DNA from: Tetranychus cinnabarinus
Lineage: Eukaryota > Arthropoda > Arachnida > Trombidiformes > Tetranychidae
Direction: 5' to 3'
Assembly: GCA_022266195.1 (NCBI GenBank)
Contig: WHVY01000001.1
Span: 5,766,001-5,830,000, forward strand
Length of the DNA: 64,000 nucleotides
Shown: positions 38,671-52,600 of the stretch, piece after piece
Layout of the letters: each line of letters starts with the position of its first letter
Numbering within the stretch: position 1 is the stretch's first letter
Made by a program: the position numbers and the translations under genes
Notes under the pieces: model-generated
What the model was told of the DNA's origin: nothing
The model's database searches: none
Seen by the model: only the letters and a program-made list of their open reading frames with translations

Positions 38671-39008
38671 ATGAGAGATTTGCTTAAAAAGTATGAAACT
38701 AAGATAATCTCAGGTTCAACTGAAGAAGATGAAAGTGAAGATTGGTTTAATTCAGGCAATGAAGATTCATTTTCGTTGATTCATTGATTTCTCCTGAAGA
38801 TAAAACTGATTTACCTTCATTTATGTTTCCTGAAAATAGTAAAGACTCTGTTGATGGCTATTGTGATGTTGAAGGTGCAGGGGGAGAAGGTTGCTTGTCT
38901 CTATTAAAATCACAGTTAATCAGAATTATCAAAACAAAAGTGAGAAAATTCAAGATTAATTTGATACCAAAACTGGCTAATACAATTAAGTTAATCAATG
39001 ATGGTTAA
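38671..39008 (+). pseudogene. Possible broken or spliced small ORF downstream of the receptor
   Basis: An ATG frame (38671-38787) encodes 38 residues with an acidic stretch (STEEDESEDWF) and stops. The next frame stays open from about 38770 to 39008 (SPEDKTDLPSFMFPE, then a basic KTKVRKFKINLIPKL end). Reading across the overlap near 38780 would need a one-base shift. Composition is more protein-like than the surrounding noncoding DNA. I recognise no family. Options are a decayed gene, two exons with an unseen intron, or chance. Confidence is low. Confidence 0.3.
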
Positions 39009-42000
39009 GTAAAGAAAGAAAAGCAGAAAGAAGAAAAAAAATTCACCCAAAAAACGCGAAAAAAGTTGAATCCAAAATAATAGCAACATTTAACACCAAC
39101 TAACAATAGCAACAGAACTGAACTGAAAGATTAACTTGAAATGATAACCTTGTACTTAAAGTTGATTATAATTATATAATTATGATTATTAACTTGATTA
39201 CAAACTGTACATTGTTAATATTGAAGGTTAATTGGTTTTTGTGTTGAAAGCAAAAAGAGACAGAAAATGATCATTTTTGCTTCATTTTCTTCTGATTTTC
39301 TTTTCTATTTTAGTTCCTCTTCATTCCTCTTCAACAATAATGTTGATATTTAAATCTCAATTAATGATTAATTAATATAATCAAATATCTTAGCAACAAT
39401 AACATTATCACTGATCTAGATCACAATCAGTTTAATCAAAGATCCAACATTGTAAGTCAAGCAACATCCTATTGTCTCAGCTTTCATTTCAAACTCATTG
39501 TTTGCTATTTTCAGTCTCACCTGACCGTTTCAGTTGTCAACAATTTGGAGATGCTCAATGGATCCAAATCTTATAAAACAAAGCTGAATGAAGAAAACTC
39601 AATGAAACTCGGTCAATTCCAGGAATCAATTCAAACATTGTCATCTTTTGGTTACCAAGAAAAAGAAGCTTAATCGATGGCAACAACTTTCATGGAAAAT
39701 TTGGTAAAACAAAAGCATTTCTACTGATAATTGCAACTGAAAAATCTCCAAAATGTCATCTTTGAAACACCAAAATTAGAGAAACAATATTACCATTGAT
39801 CTTGATTTAATTTAATTAAAGATACTAACCGGAATCAGTGATCAAGATGACTCTCTTGATATATCTTTTCATTGAGATAAAACTGGTTTTCCTGTTTATT
39901 GTGATGATTAAAGCTGATTAGCTTGAGTGAAACTGTTAATTGGATTCTTCCGGACGAATCAGATTCATGATGATAATGATTTGGGATTAGCGGAAAATTT
40001 AAACATTTGTTGGTCATTTAATATGTAAGCATAAATTTACCTTCAAAGTCAACTATTAACCCTCACCATTTCAAGGTAACAATTAAAACCTTTTTACGGT
40101 AAACAACATTAACATACTCATTATAAGCATAATAACAAATTAATCTGAATCATGTCTATATTTTCAGCATTTAATTTGACACAATTTAACGTTCCTTATC
40201 AACTTTCACTTGATCCGTTTCATACGTGCTTCCCAACCGACTAATATTGTCACTAATTGTCAACAATTTAATGACAATTAACATATTACATGTAACAGGT
40301 ATTGTAAAATCATTTTAAATCTCTTTCCCGTTCATCAAAATTAATAGATGAAAAATGAATTGAATTGATTTTACTTTCTCTTTACCTAATTCATTTCTGT
40401 TGAATTTGATTGTAAGTTAATTGTTTCCTCATCCAGAAAAAAAACAATCTTTCAATTTGGGTTAAGATGAGAAGAAGAAGAAAAAAACAGAAAATTCATT
40501 TTTCTGTTTAACCACATCATGCAATAATTACTGAATCATGATTGGAAATAATCAATAATTAAATAATAGCTTTATCATGATAACAGTGAAGGTTGATTAT
40601 AATTGAGTAAGAAAGTAAAATCAGTATTCATTGTATATTTACAATTAACATTCAAACTACTCACAACCTTAAAACTCTATTTCAGTATTTCAAGTGGTAA
40701 CAATCAAGATTAACCTGTTGACCAAATAGCCAAATAACAGCAATTTGTATGGAAACCCAAAAATTGACCAAAAGATGAATTGAAAACAACTCAATTTAAA
40801 GATGAGTTTGAGTTTGGTGTTAAACCAAATTAAATTGTAACGCTAATTGAACCAATATTATTCACTCTACTAATATTTCATTTTAATTAACATTTATCTC
40901 ACATTTAATATTCACTAATTGTTCATCTGATTGTTTACTTTCACCATTTACCAGTTTTTGCCCAAAACCCAAAAGTTAATGTAATACACCAACAATCAAT
41001 CATTTAACCAGTTCTTAAACTTGATCATCTTCTGGTGCTTTTTTTGGTTTCACATTTCACATTCTCATGTCATTTCAACAATTAACTTGATTATTTACTT
41101 CAATATATGTCAATTAATTGTCACAATCAGTTAATTTGATCCAATCGAACGATAAGAAAAGAGCTTCAACCAAGCAAACACAAAACAAGCAATTAATATT
41201 GCTGTTTAAACACACACACACACAAACCATCATTTTCAACACATTCAATGTCTACCATCAAAACAAGGAAGAAGAAAAAATCGATTTAAATGAAGACAAA
41301 ATCATACAAATTTGATGGAATGTTGTTCATTTAAATGTAGCCATTACACAGCATCATTTAAATTCAGTTTATTGTCGAACTTGAACAATTCTTTCAATTT
41401 TTAATCGATTGCACCTTGATTATCACTTCTTCTTGTGCTTTTTTTTCTGCCTCACCGCTTTGCGCAAGTTAAATTGTAACATTTCAAGCCTCTTCTGATA
41501 ATCATTATTTACTCGGGAGATTTGGTGAAAAAACTAAATAGTTGTAGCAACTTTAATTACAGTTGTGATTAACAGTTTTGAACAGTTTAATTTTGCTGCA
41601 AATTGACAAACACAGTCAACCTAAATGTAACCGTCAAATGAAAATAGAGAAAAAATTCATTCCATGAAAGAGGAAAACTTGATTGACAAGATTAACCTTC
41701 ATCTTTGCGTACATTATCAGAGTAAACAATACAAATGGTTACAATTTAACTTGCATTTAATAAAATGTTCAAAAGTGTGTATCATTAAAACAATTATTTT
41801 CTTCTTTCAGGTTGAAACAATCAACAAAAAAAAAAGCCAACTGGATCAGTGAATAATTAGTGGTCAAGCCATTGAAGAAGTGCCTCAAATTGAGCAAGAA
41901 GTAGCCAAACAACAGACCAATAGACCTTCATCTTGCAACTCTAATTAATAACAAATGATATTAATAACAATTCATTAATCCATTCATCAGATGAGTCTAT

Positions 42001-42086
42001 TGATTTTGGTTGCTCTTTTAGTCTACATTTTGACTTATTTTTGCTCTCTCGTTCCAATCAATTTGTAATCAAGATTCACTTCCATT
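39009..42086. other. Gene-poor AT-rich stretch
   Basis: No coding sequence with recognisable motifs was found on either strand. It contains a (CA)7 microsatellite at 41211-41224 and frequent runs of T and A. An acceptor-like TTTTCTTCTTTCAG ends near 41811, but the sequence after it has stops in all frames within a short distance. Confidence 0.45.
41211..41224. repeat. (CA)7 microsatellite
   Basis: A perfect CA dinucleotide run in intergenic DNA. Confidence 0.85.
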
Positions 42087-42743
42087 ATTATTGTAATAAC
42101 AATAATAATAATCTATTGATTTTCATCAAATGTAACATTAAGTTCAATAACCAATCAGCAGGTTAACAGGAAAAGGAAATGGACTTGATAAGCTAAGAGG
42201 AAAAGAGGAAAAAATATGTTACTTTTTCCCTTTTTTCTTCTTCTTCCATCAGGATCATCTCGACCATCATTAACTTGCTAGTTGAATTACCTTTGATCAA
42301 TTAATGATAATCACTCGCACTGCTCAAGCTATCAGTGAAAATCCTTTCAATTGAATATCAAATGTTACATTTTACCTTTCTTAACCAGTTTAACAAACAC
42401 AATTAACCAACACTAATCAAGGTTAATCATCTTTAAAGTTAACAATTCATATTGTTTCGCTCATTGAGTTTTCACACTTCAAGCTTAAAGAATACAAGAA
42501 AATTTGACTTCTTTTCTCTCCATTTTCACTTGAATTTATTTTCCAATTCTGGTTCATCTCTCGTTTCCGTTTTAATTATGTTTTACTAATCAAATGTCAA
42601 TCAGTTATTGTCAGATTGGTTAATCAAATGATTACTTAGCCATTATCCGCAAAGCTGATGAAATGATTTCAATCTGGCTAACTGGAGACGAAAAACCAGA
42701 ACAGAAACTCATGATAAATGCAAATGGCAACAAATGACATTTG
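42087..42743 (+). repeat. Direct repeat, copy B
   Basis: This is the second copy of the noncoding repeat seen at 34080-34983, in the same orientation and about 8 kb away. It starts near TTGATTTTCATCAAATGTAA and ends at CAACAAATGACATTTG. It lacks about 240 bp present in the middle of copy A, with a short unrelated linker around 42312-42346. High identity over the rest implies recent duplication or ongoing homogenisation. The receptor gene lies between the copies. Confidence 0.85.
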
Positions 42744-45700
42744 ATTGTCAACTGCAAAATTGCACAATTTGATAACAATATGCTATTAATGACGATTCTG
42801 TAAAAATCAAAGCTCAATAACGAGATATTTGATTACAAATTGGTTCTGTGAAAAAGGGCAGCAAAGAAGGGAAAAAATGTTAATTTTTGTTCTTTGCATT
42901 TAACCTTAAAAATATCAACATTTACTTTTTTTTCCTCTTCTCATAATCAACCCAAAATCTAACCCGAAAATAGTAGTTAAATGAAGACAACAATTACTAA
43001 CATTTAGTCTTTTGTTTTGCTGATGAGAGTAAAAAATCTTTCCGGTTAACCTTTTCATCTTTACACCTTCTCTTGTCTTCCTGTCTTCAATGTTTTCCAA
43101 GCTTCTCACTCTCCTATCATCATCAACATGATCATCATTTTCGCCATTTTCATGTGTTATTCACAACTTATTTTTGTCTTCATACTCATCTTCATCTCTA
43201 TCTTCACTTACACACCCTCAGGGAATTGATCTTGCAAAATGCTGTCAGATGATGATGAAAAGGATGATAAAGAGAGAGAGAGAGAGAGAGAGAGAAACAA
43301 GTTGACCGAAAAGAGAAGATGAAAAACCATTTCAATTGTAATCATTGATGTTGACGTACCAAGAAGCAAAAAAAAGCAGCGACAATAATGTAAACCAATT
43401 GATTCCAATTAACTTTGTTTTTCCCATTTTTTGGCATTCCTCTCCCCATTCAGTTTAATCACTATTTAGACCTGAGATGCTTCTCAAAGCCCCTCCAAAA
43501 CTTGATTTAGCTTTAATCATATCATTAACTCACTCTTAGCATCATAATTTGATTTGCTATTCATGCTCAGTTTGTTAGTCTTCAATAGTACAATATAATT
43601 TTGACTTTACCATTTTGTATTCACACAAAATGCACACATTTGTTCAACCTCAATATTGAACAAAAAAGCGATTCCAAGCAAGAGAAAAAAAAGAAAGAAC
43701 ACAAAAAAAAGGTAAATTTAAACCCAAAAGAAGCATTTAATTTATTACATTAAATGATATCTTGATGGTTTCACATTCCTCTTTACAATATCATTGCTGA
43801 TAAATTCAATTTCAAGTTATCCATAGTAACCCAATTGCCACAAGTGTAAACCTTTGCTTACAAAAGTATGGCTTTGGACAATTACAGTTTAAAATTAATA
43901 AATTGGCAACAATCTTGAACAATTTAAAAGCGCATGTAAAGTCAATCCATTTTCATCATCACCTGAACATTGATTTAAAGCCATTGACAGATGAACCTTT
44001 CAATCTTAGATTTTTATATTCCTCTGACTCTCGCCATTATTAAATTAACTTTCTCCAGGTAATTTTCATTCTTACCAGTTTTTTTCTCATTCAAGGTAAA
44101 TAACAATACATTTCTCATACAAAGGGGATCATTTTATTCCTCCTCTTCCCTCTTCATTTGCTCCTTCATCTTCCCAATTCATCTTGTGCTTGTTTTGCCT
44201 TCCTTTGTTTCCCCTTGTCGATCAATTTTGTCTTCTTCTCTCTTCTTTTTTTCATCTTCTTTCATCTTCTTACTGGTTCTTTTTAAACTCATTTTTTCTC
44301 CTCTTCTCTCTCTCTCTAGTTGTTTATGCACAAGAAAATGGCTTCCATTGATAACTGGCACGTTTAAATGTCCATTTAAGACGCATCTTAACCACGCATC
44401 GTCAACATCTCATCATTAGTCTCACTCTCTATCATCTTGAACTGGGCTTGGTCAATGAATCATTATTAACGTTAAATACTTAACCATCAAGTCAACAGGA
44501 AGCTTAATTTTAATAAATAATAACAATAATAACAGCGATCATGATAAACAATGGAATCAAGAGAAGAAGAAGAAAATCAGTTTTTCATCTTCATCCATTT
44601 TTATCTTACAGTCACTGACTCCAACTCAACCAAACCAACAAAGAAACACTCAGAAAAAAAACAAAGTCTCTTAAAACAACAAAATCATTCAACTTTCCCT
44701 TCAGCTTTACTCGTAACCAGATTAACATTATTATAGCTTTGTTGTTATAATTGATATTACCATTAATATGATTATCATTCACAAATTAGGTCAATTCTGA
44801 GAAACAAAGTCCAACATCATTATCGTTATTGGTTTCATACAATTTGTTATTCATTAATATTTAGATTCACCAGTTGAAAACCAGTTTTTATATTTCAATT
44901 GAAACATGTTTTCGTTGCTTCTCATAATCTTTTCATTTTGTAACTTTTGTTTCCACCAATCATTGGGTTCCCTCATTGATTGCTTATTCATTGCTATTAA
45001 CATGATAATCGTAATGTCAAACGATTAATAATTATCATCATTCAGCTAATAACAAATTGATTTACTTTTTTCTCTCGTCTCTTTATTTTCACAGGAATGA
45101 CGGTGAAATTGAATGAAAGCCAAATTGCAGTTGATATACTTTACTGTAAATCACAATCTTTGGTGATAATCGTTAACCGAATAGATTTATTGTTCATTTT
45201 TTGATCAACTTGCACTCACATCTAATTAACCAAACTAAGATTTGGGTTGAAAAAGAGAGAGATTAAAAGCCTCAACAAATCGGATTTAATTTAATCCTTT
45301 CTCGTTCCTTTCAACAAGTTAATCCAACGTCTTATTAACATATTGTCTTGGATTGTCACGGGAAACAATATCAATCTCACTGAAAAAAGTTTCCAATTTT
45401 GTCAGCTCACAATTATCATTAACTGATAAAACATCATTACCATGATAAAGATCATCTTAACATGTTGAAACCAGTTTTGGTTCATTTTTCCTGTCAAATT
45501 TGAAATTCCAAATGAACACAATTTTGTTCAAATGAAAGCTAATTATTTCAAACTCAATTTGACAAAAAACTAATTTCTGTCCCATTGAACCAACATCAAT
45601 TTGACTAATTTCAACTCAACTGATTAACATTTTGTCCTGTTTGATTACAATTAATGAACAAAGGCTGAATAATACAATTAATTACAAAATGAAACGTTAA

Positions 45701-48700
45701 TCTTGAAATTAAACATTACAATCATTTTGAGCAACATTAAGCCAAAAGTTTAGTCACTATTCAATGAAAACGTTAATTGTAAAAGCAAAATCTGCAAACA
45801 ATTATGATTACAATCAATCTTTTAGTCTAATCAATTTCTTGCTCTTTCCCATCTTATTCATTTGATTGATAAAGCCTAGCAACTTGCTTTATTATTTGTT
45901 ATTAATAGCAAGTTAATTTGAAGCTGTTGATTCACAATGAAACATTTTCCTTTCTTCCAATCAATTAACAGTGATTAATTATTTCTTAACTGTTAACTTA
46001 ATTGTTTTCCAAATATCAAAGGGTTAATCTTAACACAAACATCAACTCTCTTGCAATCTGTTCATTGGAATGAAACTCACATAAAAAAAGGGCAAACACA
46101 CCTCATTGTTGTTCATTTAACATGGAAATGAAATGATGTAAAAAAGTTGCTCCTTTTCTGGTTCACTTTGATTGGAAAACCAGATTTTGTTGAACAATCA
46201 TTTTCTCCTCATCATGATCACCAAGTGTCACATTGTTCATACTGAACACTTGAATCAAGATATACAAGTGATACTTCAACTAAAGCAACAATGAAATCAT
46301 GTTGATCAATGTTGATAATTTGAAAGAGAGAATAAAGAAAATAACCCAAAAAATTAGAGTTATTTTGGTCAACAAGTTGCGATAATTTTACAAGATTTTA
46401 TGGTAAATGGTGCAATGACGATTCCAAGATGAGACAAGTGTGAAAGTTGATTAATTGTTGAGGAATTTGAATTTGAATTGAACCATTAAAATCATGATGA
46501 AGTCATTAGGTTATTCAAGAGCAAGTGACGAAGTTATCAATTTTGATTTTTTACACTTTAATCATATGTTTATTGGAGCAATTTAATGGAGGAGGAATTT
46601 TCCTCCAGCTGATTCCGTGATGAACTCATTGTTACCATTGTAGCTTTTGATGACAAAAGATGAAATTCCTTTGAGCTATTCGGGTGACAAGAGTAAAAGG
46701 CCAAACCTGGGCTGGAGTCTTTATCGAAGTCATTGCTAATTCCAACCAATATTCAGCTAATTATGGATAATCTGTTATTGGACTTGCTCTTTTATCTGTT
46801 TCATCGGTTTTGATGGTATGTTTCAACCTCACTAATCCCTTAATAGTCTAATCTTAAGCTTTTGCCATTGTAACCAGAAAATGAAAGGAAGACACACAAC
46901 AGATTCAAAATTTAGATGAATTTAATACCTTTGAAATGTTAACCAGAAAACTGGTGAAATCAATTGACAGGTATTCATATATTTTAAACTTGATCTAATG
47001 TTGAATAAGATTGAAAATCAAAATTCAATTGATTGTTGGTTTCATGAGCTTCTTACAATTTATTGAATAGATTTGCAGTTGAAAATTGCGCCAATCATTT
47101 TTTGGTTAAAATACCCAAATCTTTTAGATATGGATTAGTGAGATATTGGTGAAGACCAAAATAACTTGCTTTAACCTTTTGATCTTTTCTGTTTATCTTT
47201 GACTTCAACTGTTACTCGTGTCTGTAAAATCGATTTGACCGAATTGAATTGGGTCCAACAAAGAAAACCCGATTTTCTCTTTATCTTAACTAATGAGATC
47301 TCATCTTGAAACTAATCAATCTTGACTCTGAGTTACTTATATCGTGTCAATACTAATTGATTTTAAAACTGAAATTAGTGTTGAGGCAAGCTTGAATGCA
47401 AAAATGAAACATTGTTCCTAATATTTCAGAAGAAAAATAACAAAATTCTTTTTTCTTTTCAGATGAAACAATTGGTTGAAATAGCAACATGCCAATCTCT
47501 ATCCAGATTAATGAAGGCAACTGAAATTGAATCTGGTTAATCACAGGATCAAAGCAACAATGAATATTGAAATTGCAAAATGAAAAGCTAAACCCAAAAA
47601 CCGTTTTTTTGTTCAAAATCTCAAATCTTTCAACCAAAAGCATTTCCATCTGAAATGATTAAACCTTTAAACCAGTTTAAAACTGATGAAATTATCACAT
47701 AATTATCAAGTGCAAGTTGTGCGATGTCATCGTTAGTTGATTGATTAATAGGTGAATTGGTAAACAATTGAAGGTTTTCCTTGAAATTAATGTGAAATTA
47801 AATTTGATTGTACGACACAGAATCAAGAAGAAGAAGAAGAGTAAAAATGATAAATGGTGAAAATGGGAAACATTAAAATGAAGATGATGATTGACGATGA
47901 AATGTCATCTAACTGTTATTCAGGAAAAATATGATGATGAGCAAGACTCAGGAAAAGATTGCAAGATAACTGGTGATCATGATCATGTATCGATCGTCTT
48001 CAATTTTAATCATTAACCAAGCAAAGGTAATAGACTTGCAAGTAGACTGAATAATTGTTTTCCTTGAACCATTTCATTAGTTGATCAACTGCAAATGCAA
48101 AATAATTTCATTCTCCAATCAAAAGATATAAATATTTGATGAAAAGAAATTCAAAATTGAAAAGGTTTCCATTAATATCAGTTTTTAATTTTTCCTATTT
48201 ACCTTTCAATCTCAATCTTAACTTGTTTTCTGGTCTTGCTTCTGTTAACCTTTTTTTTCTCCATGTAACCTTTTTGCTCTTTAATCATTTCAAATCAATC
48301 AAAGGTTGAAAAATTCATGGTAAAAGCTGCTCATTCTTGTGACATTCAAAAGGAGAAAGCATCATAATTCTGTGGGTTTTGAGATGAAACTTTTGCATCA
48401 ACAGAGCAAAAAAACTGAGCAACTGAGAGTAACAATATTCATCAATTTTTTTTCTCGTGCTTCTTGTTGCTGGCTCTTCTCTGTGCAAAAAGTTGTTCAA
48501 AAAGTTGACATTTTTAGCTTGATAAAGTTGAAGTTGAAAAGTGAAATGTAATCATAATAATAATGCTAAATATGATAATATTATTGGGGACATTTGACTC
48601 TATTGAATTGATTGATTTGAAATGGTTTGTTGATAACAGGATAAACAATCATTTGTAATAAGTAAACAGAAATCATTGAAACATGAATAATAACAATGAA

Positions 48701-49287
48701 ATGCAACAACATGAGATGATGAAAATGATAAATGTTTCATTCAACTTTGGCGATTCACTTTTTTTTCTTCTTTCGATTTCTTTCCATTTTTATTTCCATT
48801 TTATTCAGAATTGAACAAAAAAATGTTGCTTTTATTGTTTCACTTCATTTGTATTAATCATTCAATTCTTGTTTCATTGTAATATTAATTGATTACTGAA
48901 TGATATGAAAAGGGTAAAGTTGATTAAAATGTTGGTCAAGAGAAGAATCTTGATTGATTCATTTCCTTGACCTGCAGGGTGACAATGAGCAAAGAACTGC
49001 AAATGTTAGGGAAAAGTATCAACCATCAAAATTTGGAGTCGATTGAATCCTGAAATTCTGTAAAAGTTCTAATTTCAATCATGGAATTGAGTCTGGAATT
49101 ACATTGGTTTCAAAAACTTTGCAATCGAGAGTTGGTCAAATCTAAAACTTGCTTTTTGTCGATTTCGATTAGCATGAAATTTGACGACAAAAGTAAGTGC
49201 TGATTGAGTGTTTATTTCAGTGTTGAACAACTTTACACTTTAATCCATAAAAAGTCGAGTTGCTAATAAAAAGAAACTTTGAACTGT
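42744..49287. other. Gene-poor AT-rich stretch
   Basis: No gene was recognised. Open frames are short and compositionally biased; the longest on the minus strand, 47353-47649, begins with an ATG and has 98 codons but shows no motif and no repeat of coding character. Microsatellites are present, the clearest at 43271-43295. Confidence 0.45.
43270..43295. repeat. (AG)n microsatellite
   Basis: About thirteen perfect AG units, intergenic. Confidence 0.9.
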
Positions 49288-49620
49288 TCAAACTGTAAGT
49301 GAAGACAAATCTTTAAGACCTTCAGTTAAGTTGTTTTTGCTCTTTCTGTCTGTTCGTCTAATCAAGTTTGGAATATCATGGAACCATTCAAATTGGAATA
49401 AATTAATCGATAAATTTGAAGATGGACTTGAAGCACGTTTCATTGCATTATCGTTATATTCAAGTGATCGATATCTGTAAGTCCAATGCTTAGACATTTT
49501 TTGCATAAAGTTGAATTGGAAATTGAGAAAATCGAAAATGAAAATGAAAAGACGAATATTCAACTCTGACCTGGCATGACGATATTTCACTGGACAATTA
49601 GCATGGAAAGGCCATCGACT
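49288..49620 (-). CDS. Unidentified coding segment, probably two exons (partial)
   Basis: A minus-strand frame ending at TGA 49288-49290 reads YRSLEYNDNAMKRASSP, then SINLFQFEWFHDIPNLIRRT and KSKNNLTEGLKDL; its mixed composition looks more like protein than the neighbouring DNA. An acceptor (TTGGACTTACAG) precedes ATATCGATC near 49476. Upstream, CATGCCAG|GTCAGA near 49570 is a possible donor whose phase matches, giving WPFHANCPVKYRHA joined to RYRSLEYND through an AGA codon. The frame upstream of Trp closes at a TGA, so a further 5' exon would be needed; I could not find it. No family was recognised. It may be the 3' end of a gene or a relic. Confidence 0.35.
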   Translation of the reverse strand, partial: SRWPFHANCPVKYRHARSELNIRLFIFIFDFLNFQFNFMQKMSKHWTYRYRSLEYNDNAMKRASSPSSNLSINLFQFEWFHDIPNLIRRTDRKSKNNLTEGLKDLSSLTV

Positions 49621-49699
49621 TATCACTCAATATTACACAAAAAGACAGAGAAGATAAATGAAGTTGCTTTGATTGGAAATGTTCAATGAAAAAGACGAA

Positions 49700-52600
49700 A
49701 TTTTTTCAGTTCTACTTTTTACTTTTTCATCTCAAGTTTAGTCGACTGTTGACTGTAAACCAAATTTCATCGACTTAATGATTCAGATTGGGTTATTTAT
49801 TGAGCAGAGTGGAAATATCTTTTTTCCTCGAGAAAAACCTTTACCCTGAAAATTTTGTTCAACACTTTTCAAAGAAAACTCTGAATTTGCTGCAAGTTGA
49901 TTCTCTCCATTCACTCGTTATTAACTTTAAAATATTGCTTTTCCCATTCAAATTCTGGTTCGCATAAAACTCAACCAATTTACAGATAAAATGAATTTCG
50001 GAAACTTTTTGTATTCTCGATTACTCTTTACTGACAACCTCAAAATTCACATGTTTTTACCTTGAAAAGTGAAACAATATCAACATTGATATCCAACTTG
50101 GTAGCCATTCAACTGACCCTTAATCACGTTTTTCAACTGAACTTTCAATCCATCCATTGATCGTCCCTTCCAACCTGAGTTGCCAAGTGTCACCTTAACA
50201 CGAAAATTTTGGTTAATCTTGAATTTCCTTTTCAATCTTGATGCTGTTTACATGATAATAATTGTTCATCATTAGCCGTTGTTTCATTGTAACCAGTTGA
50301 CAATTGCAGGATTGCAGTTAAAGACAGTTAAGTGAGGAAAGGCAAAAATTGATTTCTTTATTGATTTGTTTGTGTTCATTGCAAGTCAACTTTGTCTTTC
50401 TTTTCTTTCTTTTTCCTCATTTTCTCCATCTTTTCTTGCTTCCAGTTCGCACTTTTTGTCTTTATTGACTGAGCATTTTGTTAACATTAATCTGAATTGA
50501 ACTTTTCTTTTGCTCTCTTTGCCTTCTTCCATGAAATTCAAAAGGTTCATCAACTAAGAATAGAAGTAGCGAGACATTTTTCTTTCCCTCTTCACTTGAA
50601 ACTGACACATACACATTGAATCATTATCATGAAAATTATCAATAATCAGTGTTAATCTCTTTTACCTCTCATTCCAATCAATATTATCAACAGATTATTG
50701 GTGAACATTTTCATGATAAATATTTCATGGTTGGTATTTGCAAATTTTGAGCAAACTTGTTTTTTATTGCCAACAAGATGAAAATAAAGTCTAATTAATG
50801 ATGTCAGTGTAAAGTTCAAAGGAAACTCATGAATAATCTTAACCTTTTCAAAATGAAATGTCATACTTTTGACATTCACTTTAATCAACTTTCCATTTCA
50901 CATTTTCCATGGTTTACTGTTGCATCGGGATTAACAATGTTTTTCGCGTTTTCATGTTTTCGGTCAACTTCAATGTTCAATTTGAACATGGAAATATCAA
51001 TTCGAAAATATCCAATTCTCGATCTTTCAGAGTCATGTTTAAGGGTCGACTTTGGCACAGGATTGATTCAGCTGCGTTTTTACCTTTAATTTTGCATTTA
51101 ATTTCCTTTTCTCTTTTGTATAAATTACTTAGATAAGCAATTGTTTGTATTTAGTCAATTGTTTAAACAATTGTTCAGAAGTGATGAACATCAATTACTC
51201 GGAATAATGATTTATTGCAGATATCGATTCTGTTGACATTCTCTCATTACATATCGATTGTCGCATCTAATCATGAAATTTTTTCTATTCAATTTGTTCA
51301 ACTGGAAAACAGTCGACCATTTCAATGTAAATGTTTGAAGATCAAGGTAATCACAATATTTGTTGTTGCAACAGATTTTTATTCATTCCAATTTTTGATC
51401 GACCATTAACTTGTTTAAGAATCACTTCTATTAAATTAATAATGATCGAAACGATTGTCTTTTGATCGAGTTAACTCAGTTTCCAATGGACAGCCAATTT
51501 CTTTCAGATCTACAGCAACATCGAACTGACCATCTTTCGATTTCTTGATAACTAAAGAACATCATCAATTCGATTAAAATCTGTGCTTCTAACTGGGTAG
51601 CGCTGGAAAATGGGCCAATTTGAAGATTTGATTTTCGATGGAAGAAGATTTTTTCCATTGAAATCCAGATCGCACTTTAATTGTGATAAACATTCAATTT
51701 CGATGAATTTATCGACCAATTTAGTTCAAAGTTTCCTCAGATGAATATCCATGAAAATGTAAAGTTATCTGAATTATTTACAGAAAGTCATTTGCATTGT
51801 ATTTACTCAAGTTCATAACAAAATACAAACTTTTATTTGTTCAATATTTGAATTTTAAGTTGAGCATTAATACAACATAATAAGTTGTTTGTTATCGAGT
51901 CAACGTTGAGACCATGAAAGAGCCAAATTGAATTTACTGGAATCAATGAAACTTGATAAAATTGATTTAAAACCAAAAGAAATGAAAATTGTTAGCAAAT
52001 AAAAAAAATGAAAAAGGTAAAGTTGAAAATGATGAGAAGAAAAATTGACGAGAAAAAAAGCAACAAAAAAAGTTTTCAATCAATGATGAGCTGAACTTTT
52101 TCATGGAAAAAAGTGAATTAAATTTAAATCAGTTTTTGCCTAAACTCATAATAACATTGTGATTTATGATAAAAGAATCAACTTTTTAGCCCAAAAAAAC
52201 ACTTTCAACCAAAGCGATCATTAAGATTGAAAACAATGAAAGAAATGTTAATTTTGGTCAATCAACAATCGACTCAACAATTGATGACATTGGATACTTA
52301 AAACATGACAATTTATCGATTAAATTATCAAACCTTTTAAAATGAGTTTAATCAAATTGATTGGAACACATTGAAATGCCAATCAACTTATTTTTGGTTC
52401 TTCGAGGGAAAAGGCAAAATCTTTCTTCTCATCATCATAATCATTCCATGAAGTGTTTATTGAATAAAAATCAATAAATTTTTCATACAAATTCTAGACT
52501 TTTCTCCCACTTTTAATACATATTTATATATTTAAATATATCCAGGATAATAGCCTTTTATACATTGATATGAATCAAAATCAATGTAAACAAGTTGAAC

